Assembly (NCBI RefSeq): GCF_024297065.1
Contig: NZ_CP101114.1
Location: 62,001 to 126,000 of the forward strand
Reading direction: 5' to 3'
DNA from: Bartonella harrusi
GTDB lineage: Bacteria; Pseudomonadota; Alphaproteobacteria; Rhizobiales; Rhizobiaceae
Length of the DNA stretch: 64,000 bases
Shown: in pieces, positions 30,513 through 40,125 of the stretch
How the letters are laid out: every line of letters starts with the position of its first letter
How positions within the stretch are numbered: the stretch's first letter is position 1
Translations under genes and position numbers: made by a program
Notes under the pieces: model-generated
Told to the model about the DNA's origin: nothing
The model's input: only the letters and a program-made list of their open reading frames with translations
The model's database searches: none

Positions 30513-33500
30513 GATGCGGCATTTAAAGATGGTGCATTTACAGAACCTACCTATAATCTATCTCAGATTTCTAAAGAAGGTGAGATAAAAGATGCTGAAT
30601 TTAAAGATGTTGGTAAAGCATTTACGGGACTTGATGAAAGTATCAAGAATGTAAATGATCGGATTAAGGAAGTATCCCAAGGTGTTGCACAAGATTCTCT
30701 AAACTGGAGTGCAAAGGATAAGGCTTTTGTGGCGCAACATGGAGAAGGAGATGCAAAATCCAACAGCAAGATTACCTCTCTTCAGAATGGAGCAATTAAT
30801 GAGAATTCCACGGATGCTGTAGCAGGTCAACAGCTTCATCAATTGGGCACTGGAATTGCTACTTATTTAGGTGGTGGTGCTAAGTATGAGAATGGTGCAT
30901 GGACTGCTCCTAAGTTTACAGTTAAGACTGTCAAGGCTGATGGTAGTGATGTTGAAGATAAAGACTATAGTAGTGTTTCTGCAGCATTTGCTGGTGTAGG
31001 TACCTCTTTCACGAATATTCATAAAGAGCTTAAGAAGGAGATTAGCCAAGTAGTCAGTGATAGTCTTGTTAAGCAGAAGAAAGAAGGCGATCCTATTACT
31101 ATTGGAGCGGAAACAGATGGCACTATAATTAATCTTCAAAACAAGAAAAATGAAAACCGAGTTATTTCCGGTGTGACGGGCGGGACAATCTCTAAAGATT
31201 CAATTGAGGCGATCAATGGTTCTCAGCTTCATTCGTTTGGTGACAAAATTGCATCCTATTTAGGTGGTGGTTCTAAGTATGAGAATGGTGTATGGACTGC
31301 TCCTAAGTTTACAGTTAAGACTGTCAATGAAGAGGGCAAAGTTTCTGATGCAACCTATGATGATGTAACAACTGCATTTGCTGGTGTAGGTACCTCTTTT
31401 GCAAATGTTAATAACAATATAACGAATAAGTTTAATGAACTTACTGAAAATATCACAAATATTACGCAAGAAGTTCAAGGTGATGCATTGTTGTGGGATA
31501 AGGCAAAAAGCGCCTTTGTTGCAACGCATGGTGAAAAAGAAGGAGATGCAAAATCCAACAGCAAGATTACCTCTCTTCAGAATGGAACAATTAATGAGAA
31601 TTCCACGGATGCTGTAGCAGGTCAACAGCTTCATCAATTGGGCACTGGAATTGCTACTTATTTAGGTGGTGGTGCTAAGTATGAGAATGGTGCATGGACT
31701 GCTCCTAAGTTTACAGTTAAGACTGTCAAGGCTGATGGTAGTGATGTTGAAGATAAAGACTATAGTAGTGTTTCTGCAGCATTTGCTGGTGTAGGTACCT
31801 CTTTCACGAATATTCATAAAGAGCTTAAGAAGGAGATTAACCAAGTAGTCAGTGATAGTCTTGTTAAGCAGAAGAAAGAAGGCGATCCTATTACTATTGG
31901 AGCGGAAACAGATGGCACTATAATTAATCTTCAAAACAAGAAAAATGAAAACCGAGTTATTTCCGGTGTGACGGGCGGGACAATCTCTAAAGATTCAATT
32001 GAGGCGATCAATGGTTCTCAGCTTCATTCGTTTGGTGACAAAATTGCAACCTATTTAGGTGGTGGCGCTAAGTATGAGGATGGTGCATGGACAGCACCTA
32101 AATTTATGCTTAAGAGCTTCAAAGAAGATGGCGTCATTGCTGATGCGACCTATGATGATGTTGCAGCTGCTTTTGCTGGTGTGGGAAATTCATTCACGAA
32201 AATTCAAGATTCATTTACAAATGTTAAGAATGAGATTGAAAAAGAAATTGCCACTGTTCAGGGTGACGCTTTGTTGTGGAGCGGTGATAAAAAGGCATTT
32301 GTAGCCGAGCATGGAGAAGGTAAAGAAAGAGCTAATAGCAAAATTACATCGCTTTCTAATGGTACCATTGCGGCAGGTTCTACAGATGCGGTAAATGGCT
32401 CTCAGCTTTTTGAAACCAATAAGAATGTTACGACCTATTTAGGTGGTGGAGCTGGATATGCGAATGGTGAATGGCACAAACCTGATTTCAAGGTTAATAT
32501 TGTCAAAGAAGATGGCAGTGCAGTTGAAGAGAAGAGCTATCAGACTGTAGCGGAAGCATTTGCTGGTGTAGGGAGTTCATTCACGAATATTCATAAAGAG
32601 CTTAAGACTGAGATTAACAAAGTTGTTGGAGATAGCCTTGTTAAGCAGAATGAAGAGACACATGTTATTAGTATAGGAGGTGAAAAGAGTGGTACTGAAG
32701 TTAAGCTTGCGAGTATTGATGGGGCATCGCGGACTTTGTCTGGTGTGAAATCTGGTGTGCTTTCGAAAGAATCGACGGAAGCAGTGAATGGTAGTCAGCT
32801 TTTTGTGACCAATCAAAATGTAAGCACTGTCTCTAACAATCTTGAAACAGCCGCTACGAATATAGCTAAATCCTTTGGTGGTGGTGCTAAGTACGAGAAT
32901 AGCACATGGACTGCTCCTACATTCACGGTTAAGAGCTTTGAAGAAGATGGGAAAACGGAAGATAAAGAGTATCTTGATGTTGCCTCAGCCTTTGTTGGAG
33001 TAGGTAATTCATTCACCAATGTTAATAATAGAATTACAAATGTTAAGGATGAGATTAGCAAAAAGATTAGCCAAGTAGTCAGTGATAGTCTTGTTAAGCA
33101 AGATGAAGAAACCAAGGTTATCAAAATTGGTGCGGAGAAAGAAGGGACAGCAATTACAATTGCAAATAGTAATGGTGATGCACGTAGTCTCTCTGGCGTG
33201 AAAGCAGCAATTCTCTCTGAAGGATCGACAGAAGCAGTAAATGGTGGCCAGCTTTATTCTCTGCATACGACCCTTGCTCAATATTTTGGTGGAGGAGCGA
33301 AGTATGAGAATGGTGTGTGGACGGCACCTAGTTTCAATGTTGCACAATTTTCTTCTGATGGGAGTTTCTCGACAAAGGAGAGCCATGATGTAGCTGGTGC
33401 CTTTGAAGCTGTCAGTGAGAGTATGACGCATATCAACGACCGTATTAAGGATGTTTCTGATAATATAGATAAGAATAATTTGCATTGGAATGAGGAGCAA

Positions 33501-34241
33501 GGAGCGTATGACGCAAGTCATAATGGTGAAGCGTCTCATATTACCAATGTAGCGAATGGAGAGATAAAAGAAGGTTCGCAAGATGCTGTGAATGGAGGTC
33601 AGTTATGGGAAACGAATGATAGGGTTACGAAGGTTGAGAACAGGGTAGATACGATTGATAAACATGTGCAAGATATTGCAACTGCGGTTACGGATGGAGC
33701 AGTTAACTATGACAAAGATGATAATGGTAAAAAGACCAATAGCATTACGTTAGTAGGTGGAAATGAGAGTGATCCCGTTTTGATAGATAATGTAGCGGAT
33801 GGCAAGATTGAAACAGGCTCTAAGCAAGCAGTAACTGGTGGTCAGTTGCATGATTACACTAAGGATCAGATGAAGATAGTTCTTGATGATGCGAAGAAAT
33901 ATACTGATGAGCAAGTGAGCAGTTTTGTCAATAATGGTGTTAATGAAGCAAAGTCCTATACAGATATGAAGTTTGAAACGTTAAGTTATGCTGTTGAGGA
34001 TGTTCGCAAAGAGGCAAGGCAAGCAGCGGCTATTGGTTTGGCGGTCTCTAACTTACGTTACTATGATATACCAGGATCTTTAAGTGTTTCATTTGGTAGT
34101 GGTGTGTGGCGTAGCCAGTCCGCGTTTGCTATTGGTGCTGGTTATACCTCTGAAGATGGTAATATACGCTCTAATTTATCAGTCACAAGTGCTGGGGGGC
34201 ATTTCGGGATAGGTGCAGGTATTACTCTAAGACTGAGATGA
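29484..34241 (+). CDS. Trimeric autotransporter adhesin, BadA-like, 3' fragment of a frameshifted gene (stalk and anchor)
   Basis: In the frame that restores the protein from about 29,403. The first possible start is a TTG at 29,484 with no good ribosome-binding site and no signal peptide, so it is unlikely to be made as a separate exported protein. It holds about twelve more neck/stalk modules of several types (KEISQVVSDSLVK, TIGAETDGTIINLQN, EGVGTSFANVNNNI). A final block shared with the intact adhesin (33,249-34,050) and a YadA-type anchor end TSAGGHFGIGAGITLRLR. The stop TGA overlaps the ATG of the downstream IalB-family gene. With one base restored near 29,402, 20,527-34,241 would code for about 4,571 aa. 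Alternatives are a true phase-off or dead gene, or a sequencing or assembly error inside a repeat. Confidence 0.8.
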   Translation: MGTGIATYLGGGAKYEGGEWTAPSFKVKTFSSDGNTKDENYTSVSAAFEGVGTSFANVNNNITNKFNELTENITNITQEVQGDALLWDKAKSAFVATHGEKEGDAKSNSKITSLQNGAINENSTDAVAGQQLHQLGTGIATYLGGGAKYENGAWTAPKFTVKTFKADGSDVEDKDYSSVSAAFAGVGTSFTNIHKELKKEISQVVSDSLVKWDETTKSINIGKEKDGTAINIANKDKGDRTLSGVKAATQNNQAVNKEQFDKGLKDLSLSLQSDESAVVHYDKKDDDNSSINYASVTLGKGKGSAPVGLHNVADGQIAKDSHDAITGGQINTIGSDVAKFLGGDAAFKDGAFTEPTYNLSQISKEGEIKDAEFKDVGKAFTGLDESIKNVNDRIKEVSQGVAQDSLNWSAKDKAFVAQHGEGDAKSNSKITSLQNGAINENSTDAVAGQQLHQLGTGIATYLGGGAKYENGAWTAPKFTVKTVKADGSDVEDKDYSSVSAAFAGVGTSFTNIHKELKKEISQVVSDSLVKQKKEGDPITIGAETDGTIINLQNKKNENRVISGVTGGTISKDSIEAINGSQLHSFGDKIASYLGGGSKYENGVWTAPKFTVKTVNEEGKVSDATYDDVTTAFAGVGTSFANVNNNITNKFNELTENITNITQEVQGDALLWDKAKSAFVATHGEKEGDAKSNSKITSLQNGTINENSTDAVAGQQLHQLGTGIATYLGGGAKYENGAWTAPKFTVKTVKADGSDVEDKDYSSVSAAFAGVGTSFTNIHKELKKEINQVVSDSLVKQKKEGDPITIGAETDGTIINLQNKKNENRVISGVTGGTISKDSIEAINGSQLHSFGDKIATYLGGGAKYEDGAWTAPKFMLKSFKEDGVIADATYDDVAAAFAGVGNSFTKIQDSFTNVKNEIEKEIATVQGDALLWSGDKKAFVAEHGEGKERANSKITSLSNGTIAAGSTDAVNGSQLFETNKNVTTYLGGGAGYANGEWHKPDFKVNIVKEDGSAVEEKSYQTVAEAFAGVGSSFTNIHKELKTEINKVVGDSLVKQNEETHVISIGGEKSGTEVKLASIDGASRTLSGVKSGVLSKESTEAVNGSQLFVTNQNVSTVSNNLETAATNIAKSFGGGAKYENSTWTAPTFTVKSFEEDGKTEDKEYLDVASAFVGVGNSFTNVNNRITNVKDEISKKISQVVSDSLVKQDEETKVIKIGAEKEGTAITIANSNGDARSLSGVKAAILSEGSTEAVNGGQLYSLHTTLAQYFGGGAKYENGVWTAPSFNVAQFSSDGSFSTKESHDVAGAFEAVSESMTHINDRIKDVSDNIDKNNLHWNEEQGAYDASHNGEASHITNVANGEIKEGSQDAVNGGQLWETNDRVTKVENRVDTIDKHVQDIATAVTDGAVNYDKDDNGKKTNSITLVGGNESDPVLIDNVADGKIETGSKQAVTGGQLHDYTKDQMKIVLDDAKKYTDEQVSSFVNNGVNEAKSYTDMKFETLSYAVEDVRKEARQAAAIGLAVSNLRYYDIPGSLSVSFGSGVWRSQSAFAIGAGYTSEDGNIRSNLSVTSAGGHFGIGAGITLRLR
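33249..34050 (+). repeat. 802-bp block shared with the intact adhesin, copy 2
   Basis: See 14,695-15,496: same order and length, one mismatch seen. It ends where the anchor domains diverge (NLRYYDIPG here, SLRYNDNPG there). Confidence 0.88.
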
Positions 34242-34834
34242 TGATGAAAAAAATGAATATTACTATAAAGAAGAAAAATATTTTTGTAATTATTCTGTTT
34301 GTCCTTGCCTTTATAGGCAAGGGCGAAAGCTTTGCTAATGAGAAAAAGGATGTTTATACAGTGCATCCACCACAATTATCTATTCCCAAAGGAGAACCTG
34401 GTGAAACGCGTCGCATTATTATGCAATTTGATTATTGGACATTAATTTGTGATGAAAAACAAAAACTTAAGCAAGGGATATGTAATGTAACGCAGACGGT
34501 TCATGATCAGAATGATAATACCATTTTTAGTTGGTCTCTTGTTTCTACCAAAAAAGGTCAAGCAGTAATGCTGTTCAGAACATTACCCAATACTGATATA
34601 AAGACTCCTATTCGAATTTTTTTAGAAGGTGTTAAAAAGCCTATCCTTGTTCGTTATACGCAGTGTAATGAAACCATCTGTTTGGCCCAATCGCTTGTAG
34701 GACCAGTTTTAAGCAAACAAATAGAACAAAACAAAAAAATACGTATTTCCTATAAGATTAAAGAAGGAAAGGTATTTTCTTTTACTGTACCATTTGAAGG
34801 GTTAAGTGCAGCACTTAATTCTTTACAACGATAA
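34238..34834 (+). CDS. IalB-family secreted protein (invasion-associated locus B paralogue)
   Basis: 198 residues with an N-terminal signal peptide (basic MMMKKMNITIKKKN, hydrophobic IFVIILFVLAFIG, cleavage probably after SFA). The mature part has the IalB-family pattern: a YWTLICDEKQ segment followed by a CNVTQ segment (paired cysteines), an RIFLEGVKKPILVRYTQC region with CNETIC (second cysteine pair), and a C-terminal FSFTVPFEGLSAALNSL amphipathic helix like that of IalB (NGFSNALNRL, 46,333 gene). The ATG lies in ATGA overlapping the adhesin stop, so the two may be co-transcribed and translationally coupled; further in-frame ATGs at 34,241 and 34,244 leave the exact start open. A terminator-like hairpin lies inside the signal-peptide codons. 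IalB is linked to erythrocyte invasion in Bartonella; the role of this paralogue is unknown. Confidence 0.85.
   Translation: MMMKKMNITIKKKNIFVIILFVLAFIGKGESFANEKKDVYTVHPPQLSIPKGEPGETRRIIMQFDYWTLICDEKQKLKQGICNVTQTVHDQNDNTIFSWSLVSTKKGQAVMLFRTLPNTDIKTPIRIFLEGVKKPILVRYTQCNETICLAQSLVGPVLSKQIEQNKKIRISYKIKEGKVFSFTVPFEGLSAALNSLQR
34303..34322 (+). terminator. Terminator-like hairpin inside the IalB-family signal-peptide region
   Basis: CCTTGCC / GGCAAGG with a 6-nt loop, about 60 bases after the adhesin stop, where the other adhesin genes have their CCCTTG/CAAGGG terminators. No T-run follows (GGGCGAAAGC), so it may be a weakened terminator now read through as coding sequence, or an attenuator of the IalB-family gene. 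Confidence 0.4.
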
Positions 34835-35681
34835 CCTGTATAGAGCAATTTTAGAAGAGTTTATTTGTCCATAAATTATTGTTTTGTATTTTTAGATCTA
34901 AAGAAAAAATGCAGTAACTTAGTAATTTGTATAGTATAATAGGGAAATGCCTTAAATTATTCATCTATAACAGCAAATAAAGAATAAAAGTTAGAGTTTT
35001 TCCACGGGGCTAAAAATAGCAATATAATTCCTTTGAACAAGGAATAGTTAGTTTTATCTTTGTAAAAAATTCATACCAATTTAGTGCTGATAAAGAAAAA
35101 TAACCCGCTTCTCTTTTTATAAAAAATAAAAGGAAATACTCTAACGCACTCTTCACTGCTATTTGTCTAAAATCTTATTGCGAAAAAGTGTTTAGTCTCC
35201 TTTGATATCAATAACGTTCAATGAAAATATTGTCATACTTTTTATGGTTATGGGGTTTGATGATTGCGATACTAAGAGTTTAATCACTCTGTAAAATGCA
35301 ATTACAGTATTATTATATCGTGAATATAAAAGAGCAATGATAATCAAACATGCTTTAAGGGCACAGATTTACCTTTTTACAATAGAGATATATCTCGATG
35401 GGAGTGATTAAAAAGAGGTTAGTCACTTACAAAAATGAGTATAAACGTCAATGATGAATTTATAGTTTCAAACTTTATAAAGAGAAAGTCGATTTTGTAG
35501 AAACAGCCGAAAAGTATTCAGAAAGCTAAGTGACACGAGTGTAAACAATTCTGATGAGAGAAAAGTAAGGAATGTTTTCTTGATATTTGTAATTTAATGC
35601 CGCATTGTTACTTTATTTAGTTATAAAAATAAAGAGTTTTGCGTTTATTAATTGGGGAAAAGCGCTCAAGGGATAAGGAAA
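34835..35681 (+). other. Non-coding AT-rich interval with an adhesin-flank repeat
   Basis: About 850 bases with no supported gene. It contains the second copy of the 112-bp element (35,086-35,196). The rest has no clear tRNA, strong hairpin or long ORF. Confidence 0.45.
35086..35196 (+). repeat. Duplicated 112-bp intergenic element, copy 2
   Basis: Diverged copy of 15,909-16,020; core TTGTCTAAAATCTTATTG identical. Its position downstream of an adhesin-unit end in both places suggests that it travelled with the adhesin unit. Confidence 0.7.
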
Positions 35682-36986
35682 ATGGCCCCATTAGATTATG
35701 ATTCAAAAGAATCAAAGCAAGGAAGAGCGTATAATATCAGAGCCAAGAAATTATATGATTATAGCGTTGGTCATCAAAATAATCATTCTGCCTTGTTACA
35801 GATAGGAAGAGATTCTCTTTCCGGTGATATAAAGCACAAACAACGAAAGAGGTGTCGTCAACAGAAACTTATTCAATCGGATACAACTTTTGAATTTAAT
35901 AGTCGAGCAATTGTAGATGTTAAAAAAGCGAAAGGCTCAAAAACGCCTTTTCATCCACAGTTTTCTCAATTGAAATCTCCACCTCTTTATGCAGCACTTG
36001 ATTTGGGAACGAATAATTGTCGTCTTCTTATCGCATCTCCCAGTAAACCTGGGTATTTTCGTGTTGTTGATGCTTTTTCACGTATTGTACGATTAGGAGA
36101 AGGCTTAGTAAATAACGGTTTTCTTAATACGCAAGCAATGGATCGTACGATTGAAGCATTAAAGATTTGTCATTTCAAGCTAAAACAGAGGCGTATTAAA
36201 CGTTATCGTTTAGTTGCAACGGAAGCTTGCCGTTTGGCAAAAAATGGGAAATATTTTATTCAACGTGTTTTGGATGAAACTGGTCTTGAATTAGAGATTG
36301 TTGATCAGGAAACCGAAGCACGTTTTGCTGTTTCAGGTTGTGGTACGCTTGTTGAGCCGAACACCGATGCAATTGTGCTTTTTGATATTGGAGGAGGATC
36401 ATCAGAAATTGTACTCCTTGATGTTTCCAAAAAGCGTTCTTTACGTTTAACGGAACAGATTACGGCATGGACTTCTCTTCCTGTTGGTGTTGTCACACTT
36501 GCTGAGCGCTTTGGAGGAAGTGCTATTAGTTTAGATGATTTTGAACAGATGAAAAGTTATGTGCGAAATTTGTTAAATAATTTTTCAGAACGTCATCAAT
36601 TGGGGACTCTCGCTCAAGGATCAAAGTTTCATCTTTTGGGAACTTCTGGAACAATTACAACTTTAGCAGGAATGCACCTTAATTTAGAACGCTATGATCG
36701 AAGACGAGTTGATGGTATCTGGATGAATGATGCAGACATTACACTTATGATGAAACGTGTATTGTCATGGGACATAAAAAAACGTGCAACTAATCCTTGT
36801 ATTGGACGCGAAAGAGCAGATTTAATTTTGGCTGGTTGTGCAATTTTAGATGTTATTCGAGAAGTTTGGCCCAGTCGACGATTAAGAGTTGCTGATCGTG
36901 GTTTGAGAGAAGGAATCTTGATAGAGTTGATGTTACGCGATGGTGTATGGTGTCGATATAGGAAGGGAAAACGTTTCAGACGTTAG
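35682..36986 (+). CDS. ppx: Exopolyphosphatase / pppGpp phosphatase family (Ppx/GppA)
   Basis: Hydrolyses inorganic polyphosphate and/or guanosine pentaphosphate, linking phosphate storage and the stringent response. The ATG at 35,682 is preceded by GGATAAGG, so it is preferred to the TTG at 35,652. Residues 1-100 are a basic, low-complexity extension. The ASKHA-type actin-like ATPase fold then starts with the phosphate-1 motif AALDLGTNNCRLLIA. RLVATEACRLAKN and the catalytic-region EIVDQETEARFA follow, then phosphate-2 DIGGGSSEIVLL and the adenosine-type GTSGTITTLAG motif. It has the short (about 330-residue) core of alphaproteobacterial members, without the C-terminal HD-like domain of E. 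coli Ppx. It precedes rlmE by 32 bases. Ppx versus GppA cannot be decided from sequence. Confidence 0.88.
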   Translation: MAPLDYDSKESKQGRAYNIRAKKLYDYSVGHQNNHSALLQIGRDSLSGDIKHKQRKRCRQQKLIQSDTTFEFNSRAIVDVKKAKGSKTPFHPQFSQLKSPPLYAALDLGTNNCRLLIASPSKPGYFRVVDAFSRIVRLGEGLVNNGFLNTQAMDRTIEALKICHFKLKQRRIKRYRLVATEACRLAKNGKYFIQRVLDETGLELEIVDQETEARFAVSGCGTLVEPNTDAIVLFDIGGGSSEIVLLDVSKKRSLRLTEQITAWTSLPVGVVTLAERFGGSAISLDDFEQMKSYVRNLLNNFSERHQLGTLAQGSKFHLLGTSGTITTLAGMHLNLERYDRRRVDGIWMNDADITLMMKRVLSWDIKKRATNPCIGRERADLILAGCAILDVIREVWPSRRLRVADRGLREGILIELMLRDGVWCRYRKGKRFRR

Positions 36987-37018
36987 CAGTTATTAAAAGA
37001 CGGAGACAATGAATAACG

Positions 37019-37747
37019 ATGAAAAAAACGATAAAAACACCAGCAGGCGGATACGGTGGAGCAGGATCACATGAATTATATCAACGTGTAAAGAAGAAAG
37101 CAGGAACCATTAAAGCGTCGTCACGGCGGTGGTTAGAGAGGCATCTAAATGATCCTTATGTTCATCAGTCGAAAGTGGATGGTTATCGGTCGCGTGCGGC
37201 TTATAAATTAATTGAAATTAATGAGCGCTATAAGTTTCTCAAAAAAGGTCAAAAGATTATTGACTTAGGTGCTGCTCCGGGAGGATGGTGTCAGGTCGCT
37301 GTACGTGTAATCGGTTCCAGTGATAAAAAAGCAAGTGTTGTGGGCATTGATTATTTGCCTGTTGATCCATTACCTGGAGTTGTGATGTTGCAAATGGATT
37401 TTTTGCATGCAGATGCACCGCAGAAATTAACTGATGCCTTAGGGACAAAGCCGGATGTGGTACTTTCTGATATGGCAGCACCAACAACAGGTCATCGTCA
37501 GACTGATCATTTAAGGACGATACACTTGTGTGAAGTCGCTGCTGATTTTGCTCTTTCAGTTCTTAAGCCTGGAGGACATTTTTTAGCAAAAGCCTTTCAA
37601 GGTGGAGCGGAAAACACCCTTCTCACGACATTAAAACAGAATTTTAAAACAGTTCATCATGTCAAACCACCGGCAAGCCGATCAGAATCCGTAGAGCTTT
37701 ACCTTTTAGCTTTAAATTTTAAGAGCAAAACAGAAGTGCAACAATAG
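37019..37747 (+). CDS. rlmE: 23S rRNA (uridine2552-2'-O)-methyltransferase RlmE (FtsJ/RrmJ)
   Basis: SAM-dependent methylation of U2552 in the A loop of 23S rRNA, late in 50S assembly. 242 residues. The SAM site is [15 protein letters not shown]. The K-D-K-E catalytic tetrad is visible as [21 protein letters not shown] and [10 protein letters not shown] basic N-terminal segment (about 1-45) precedes the domain, as in other alphaproteobacterial members. Start ATG 37,019 follows the CGGAGA at 37,001. Confidence 0.95.
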   Translation: MKKTIKTPAGGYGGAGSHELYQRVKKKAGTIKASSRRWLERHLNDPYVHQSKVDGYRSRAAYKLIEINERYKFLKKGQKIIDLGAAPGGWCQVAVRVIGSSDKKASVVGIDYLPVDPLPGVVMLQMDFLHADAPQKLTDALGTKPDVVLSDMAAPTTGHRQTDHLRTIHLCEVAADFALSVLKPGGHFLAKAFQGGAENTLLTTLKQNFKTVHHVKPPASRSESVELYLLALNFKSKTEVQQ

Positions 37748-37920
37748 CTGTTTTTTTTCAGAAGATTGAAGTGTATTGATATATTAAGAATGTAAGGGTA
37801 TTTGCGAATAGTTGTTGATGACATTATGGGCATTTTTTCTGTTGTCAATAATGAAAGACTGGTAAAACTGGTACGTTACCTATAGAGGTAAAGGGATTGA
37901 TTCCTCAGTGAGTATTTCCA

Positions 37921-38943
37921 ATGAAATTTCTTGATCAAGCTAAAGTCTATATTTGTTCTGGTAATGGGGGGGCAGGGGCAGTCTCCTTTCGTCGTGAAAA
38001 ATTTATTGAATTTGGCGGTCCTGATGGAGGGAATGGAGGACGCGGTGGTGATGTTTGGGCTGTTGTTGTTGATGGCCTCAACACGCTGATCGATTATCGC
38101 TATCAGCAGCATTTTAGAGCAAAAACAGGAGGACATGGTAAGGGACGTAATATGTCGGGTGAAAAGGGTGGTGATATCATTCTTAGAGTACCGGTTGGGA
38201 CACAAATTTTTGAAGAAGATAATGAAACGCTAATCTGTGATTTAACACAAGTGGGACAACGTTACCGTCTTGCAAAAGGAGGGAACGGTGGTTTTGGGAA
38301 TCTTCATTTTACGACCTCTACGAATCGGGCACCTCGTCGTGCAAATCCAGGTTTAGCTGGTGAAGAGCGCACATTGTGGCTTCGTTTGAAGTTAATTGCT
38401 GATGGTGGAATTGTTGGTTTGCCGAATGCTGGAAAGTCAACTTTTTTAGCATCAGTAACAGCTGCAAAACCAAAAATTGCCAATTATCCTTTTACCACCC
38501 TCCACCCTCATCTTGGTGTTGCATGCATTGATGCGCGTGAATTTGTTTTAGCTGATATTCCTGGTCTCATTGAAGGGGCCCATGAAGGTGTAGGAATTGG
38601 AGACCGTTTTTTAGGGCATGTCGAACGCTGTGGTGTTTTACTCCATTTGGTTTCTGCTCAAGAAGAAGATGTGGCAAAAGCGTACCAGATTGTGCGTAAG
38701 GAATTAGAGGCATATGGGAATAACTTAAGTGATAAGACAGAAGTTATAGCTTTAAGTCAGATAGATACTCTTACTATTGAAGAGCGAAAAGCCAAACAAG
38801 AGATTTTGCAAAAGGTAACGGGTAAATCTGTGATGATGTTTTCTGCGGTCAGTCGTGAAGGTTTAGAAAATGTTCTCCGTGCTGTCGCACATATTATTGA
38901 AATGGCGCGCAAAAAGGATGATGACAGAGAAGAGCAGGATTGA
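37921..38943 (+). CDS. obgE: GTPase Obg (ObgE/CgtA), 50S assembly
   Basis: Essential ribosome-associated GTPase. Residues 1-158 form the glycine-rich Obg fold ([27 protein letters not shown]). The G domain follows, with P-loop [10 protein letters not shown], switch regions [12 protein letters not shown] and [12 protein letters not shown], and G5 SAVSREG. The usual NKxD (G4) position reads ALSQID, so the Asn-Lys pair is replaced. The 340-residue length is normal and there is no C-terminal TGS domain. Its stop overlaps the proB start (TGATG), so the two are translationally coupled. Confidence 0.96.
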   Translation: MKFLDQAKVYICSGNGGAGAVSFRREKFIEFGGPDGGNGGRGGDVWAVVVDGLNTLIDYRYQQHFRAKTGGHGKGRNMSGEKGGDIILRVPVGTQIFEEDNETLICDLTQVGQRYRLAKGGNGGFGNLHFTTSTNRAPRRANPGLAGEERTLWLRLKLIADGGIVGLPNAGKSTFLASVTAAKPKIANYPFTTLHPHLGVACIDAREFVLADIPGLIEGAHEGVGIGDRFLGHVERCGVLLHLVSAQEEDVAKAYQIVRKELEAYGNNLSDKTEVIALSQIDTLTIEERKAKQEILQKVTGKSVMMFSAVSREGLENVLRAVAHIIEMARKKDDDREEQD

Positions 38944-40088
38944 TGAAGAGGGCAGTTGGATTGCAAAAACTTGCGCACTATAAACGCATTGTGATCAAAG
39001 TTGGATCTGCGCTTTTGGTTGATCCTCAGACAGGTTTACGGGCTGAATGGCTCAATAGTTTGGTAAGTGATGTTGCCAAGTTACGTCAAAAAGGTGTTGA
39101 GATTTTATTGGTGTCTTCAGGTGCGATTGCTTTAGGAAGAACATTGCTCCAGCTCCCTAAGGGAGCTTTGAAATTAGAAGAGAGTCAAGCATGTGCTGCT
39201 TTGGGACAAATTGAATTATCTAAAACATATGGTGATGCACTTGCTCAGTATGGATTAAAGACGGGTCAAATTTTACTCACTCTCTTCGATACAGAAGAGC
39301 GACGACGTTATCTCAATGCACGTGCTACGATTAATGTCCTTTTGCGTTTTGGAGCTGTGCCGGTTATCAATGAGAATGATACTGTAGCAACAAGTGAAAT
39401 TCGTTATGGTGATAATGATCGTTTAGCGGCACGGGTAGCAACAATGATGGGTTCAGATCTTTTGATACTTTTATCAGATATTGATGGCCTTTATACGAAA
39501 TCTCCCCATCGTGATCCCACGGCTGAATTTATACCTTTTGTTGCATCAATCACGAGTGATATCGAAAAAATGGCAGATGGAGCTGCTTCAGAGCTTTCTC
39601 GTGGGGGAATGAAAACCAAATTAGATGCTGGGAAAATAGCAAATTCTGCTGGAACGGCAATGGTTATTACTTCAGGTAAGCGTATGAATCCTCTTTCGGC
39701 ACTTGATAGGGGGGAGCGCAGAAGTTTTTTTGCTGCGAGTGAAAAGCCTGTTAATGCTTGGAAAATTTGGATTTCTGGTCATTTAGATCCATCTGGTATT
39801 TTAACGATTGATAAGGGAGCAGTTAAGGCTCTTAAATCGGGAAAATCATTATTAGCAGCAGGAGTTATTGCTGTTGAAGGAAAATTCAATCGCGGAGATA
39901 CGGTTGCGATTGTTGATATAAATGGAGTTGAGATTGCTCGTGGGCTTGTAAGTTATGGCAAAGATGAAGTTGTCCGCATTATGGGGTGTAAAAGCGAAGA
40001 AATCGCATTGCTTCTTGGATATGAAGCGCGCTCTGCTATGGTACATCGTAATGATATGGTCTTACGCTGCTTGACCGATTCTGCTTAA
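38943..40088 (+). CDS. proB: Glutamate 5-kinase ProB
   Basis: First step of proline synthesis: ATP + L-glutamate to glutamyl 5-phosphate in the cytosol. The ATG at 38,943 shares its first base with the obgE stop. The amino-acid kinase domain has [30 protein letters not shown] and [12 protein letters not shown]. The substrate loop [16 protein letters not shown] follows, and a C-terminal PUA domain occupies about 275-370. The 381-residue length is typical of two-domain ProB. proA follows after 37 bases. Confidence 0.96.
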   Translation: MKRAVGLQKLAHYKRIVIKVGSALLVDPQTGLRAEWLNSLVSDVAKLRQKGVEILLVSSGAIALGRTLLQLPKGALKLEESQACAALGQIELSKTYGDALAQYGLKTGQILLTLFDTEERRRYLNARATINVLLRFGAVPVINENDTVATSEIRYGDNDRLAARVATMMGSDLLILLSDIDGLYTKSPHRDPTAEFIPFVASITSDIEKMADGAASELSRGGMKTKLDAGKIANSAGTAMVITSGKRMNPLSALDRGERRSFFAASEKPVNAWKIWISGHLDPSGILTIDKGAVKALKSGKSLLAAGVIAVEGKFNRGDTVAIVDINGVEIARGLVSYGKDEVVRIMGCKSEEIALLLGYEARSAMVHRNDMVLRCLTDSA

Positions 40089-40125
40089 AAAAGTTATCTT
40101 TTACTTTGTTTATTGTTTTTGCAAA

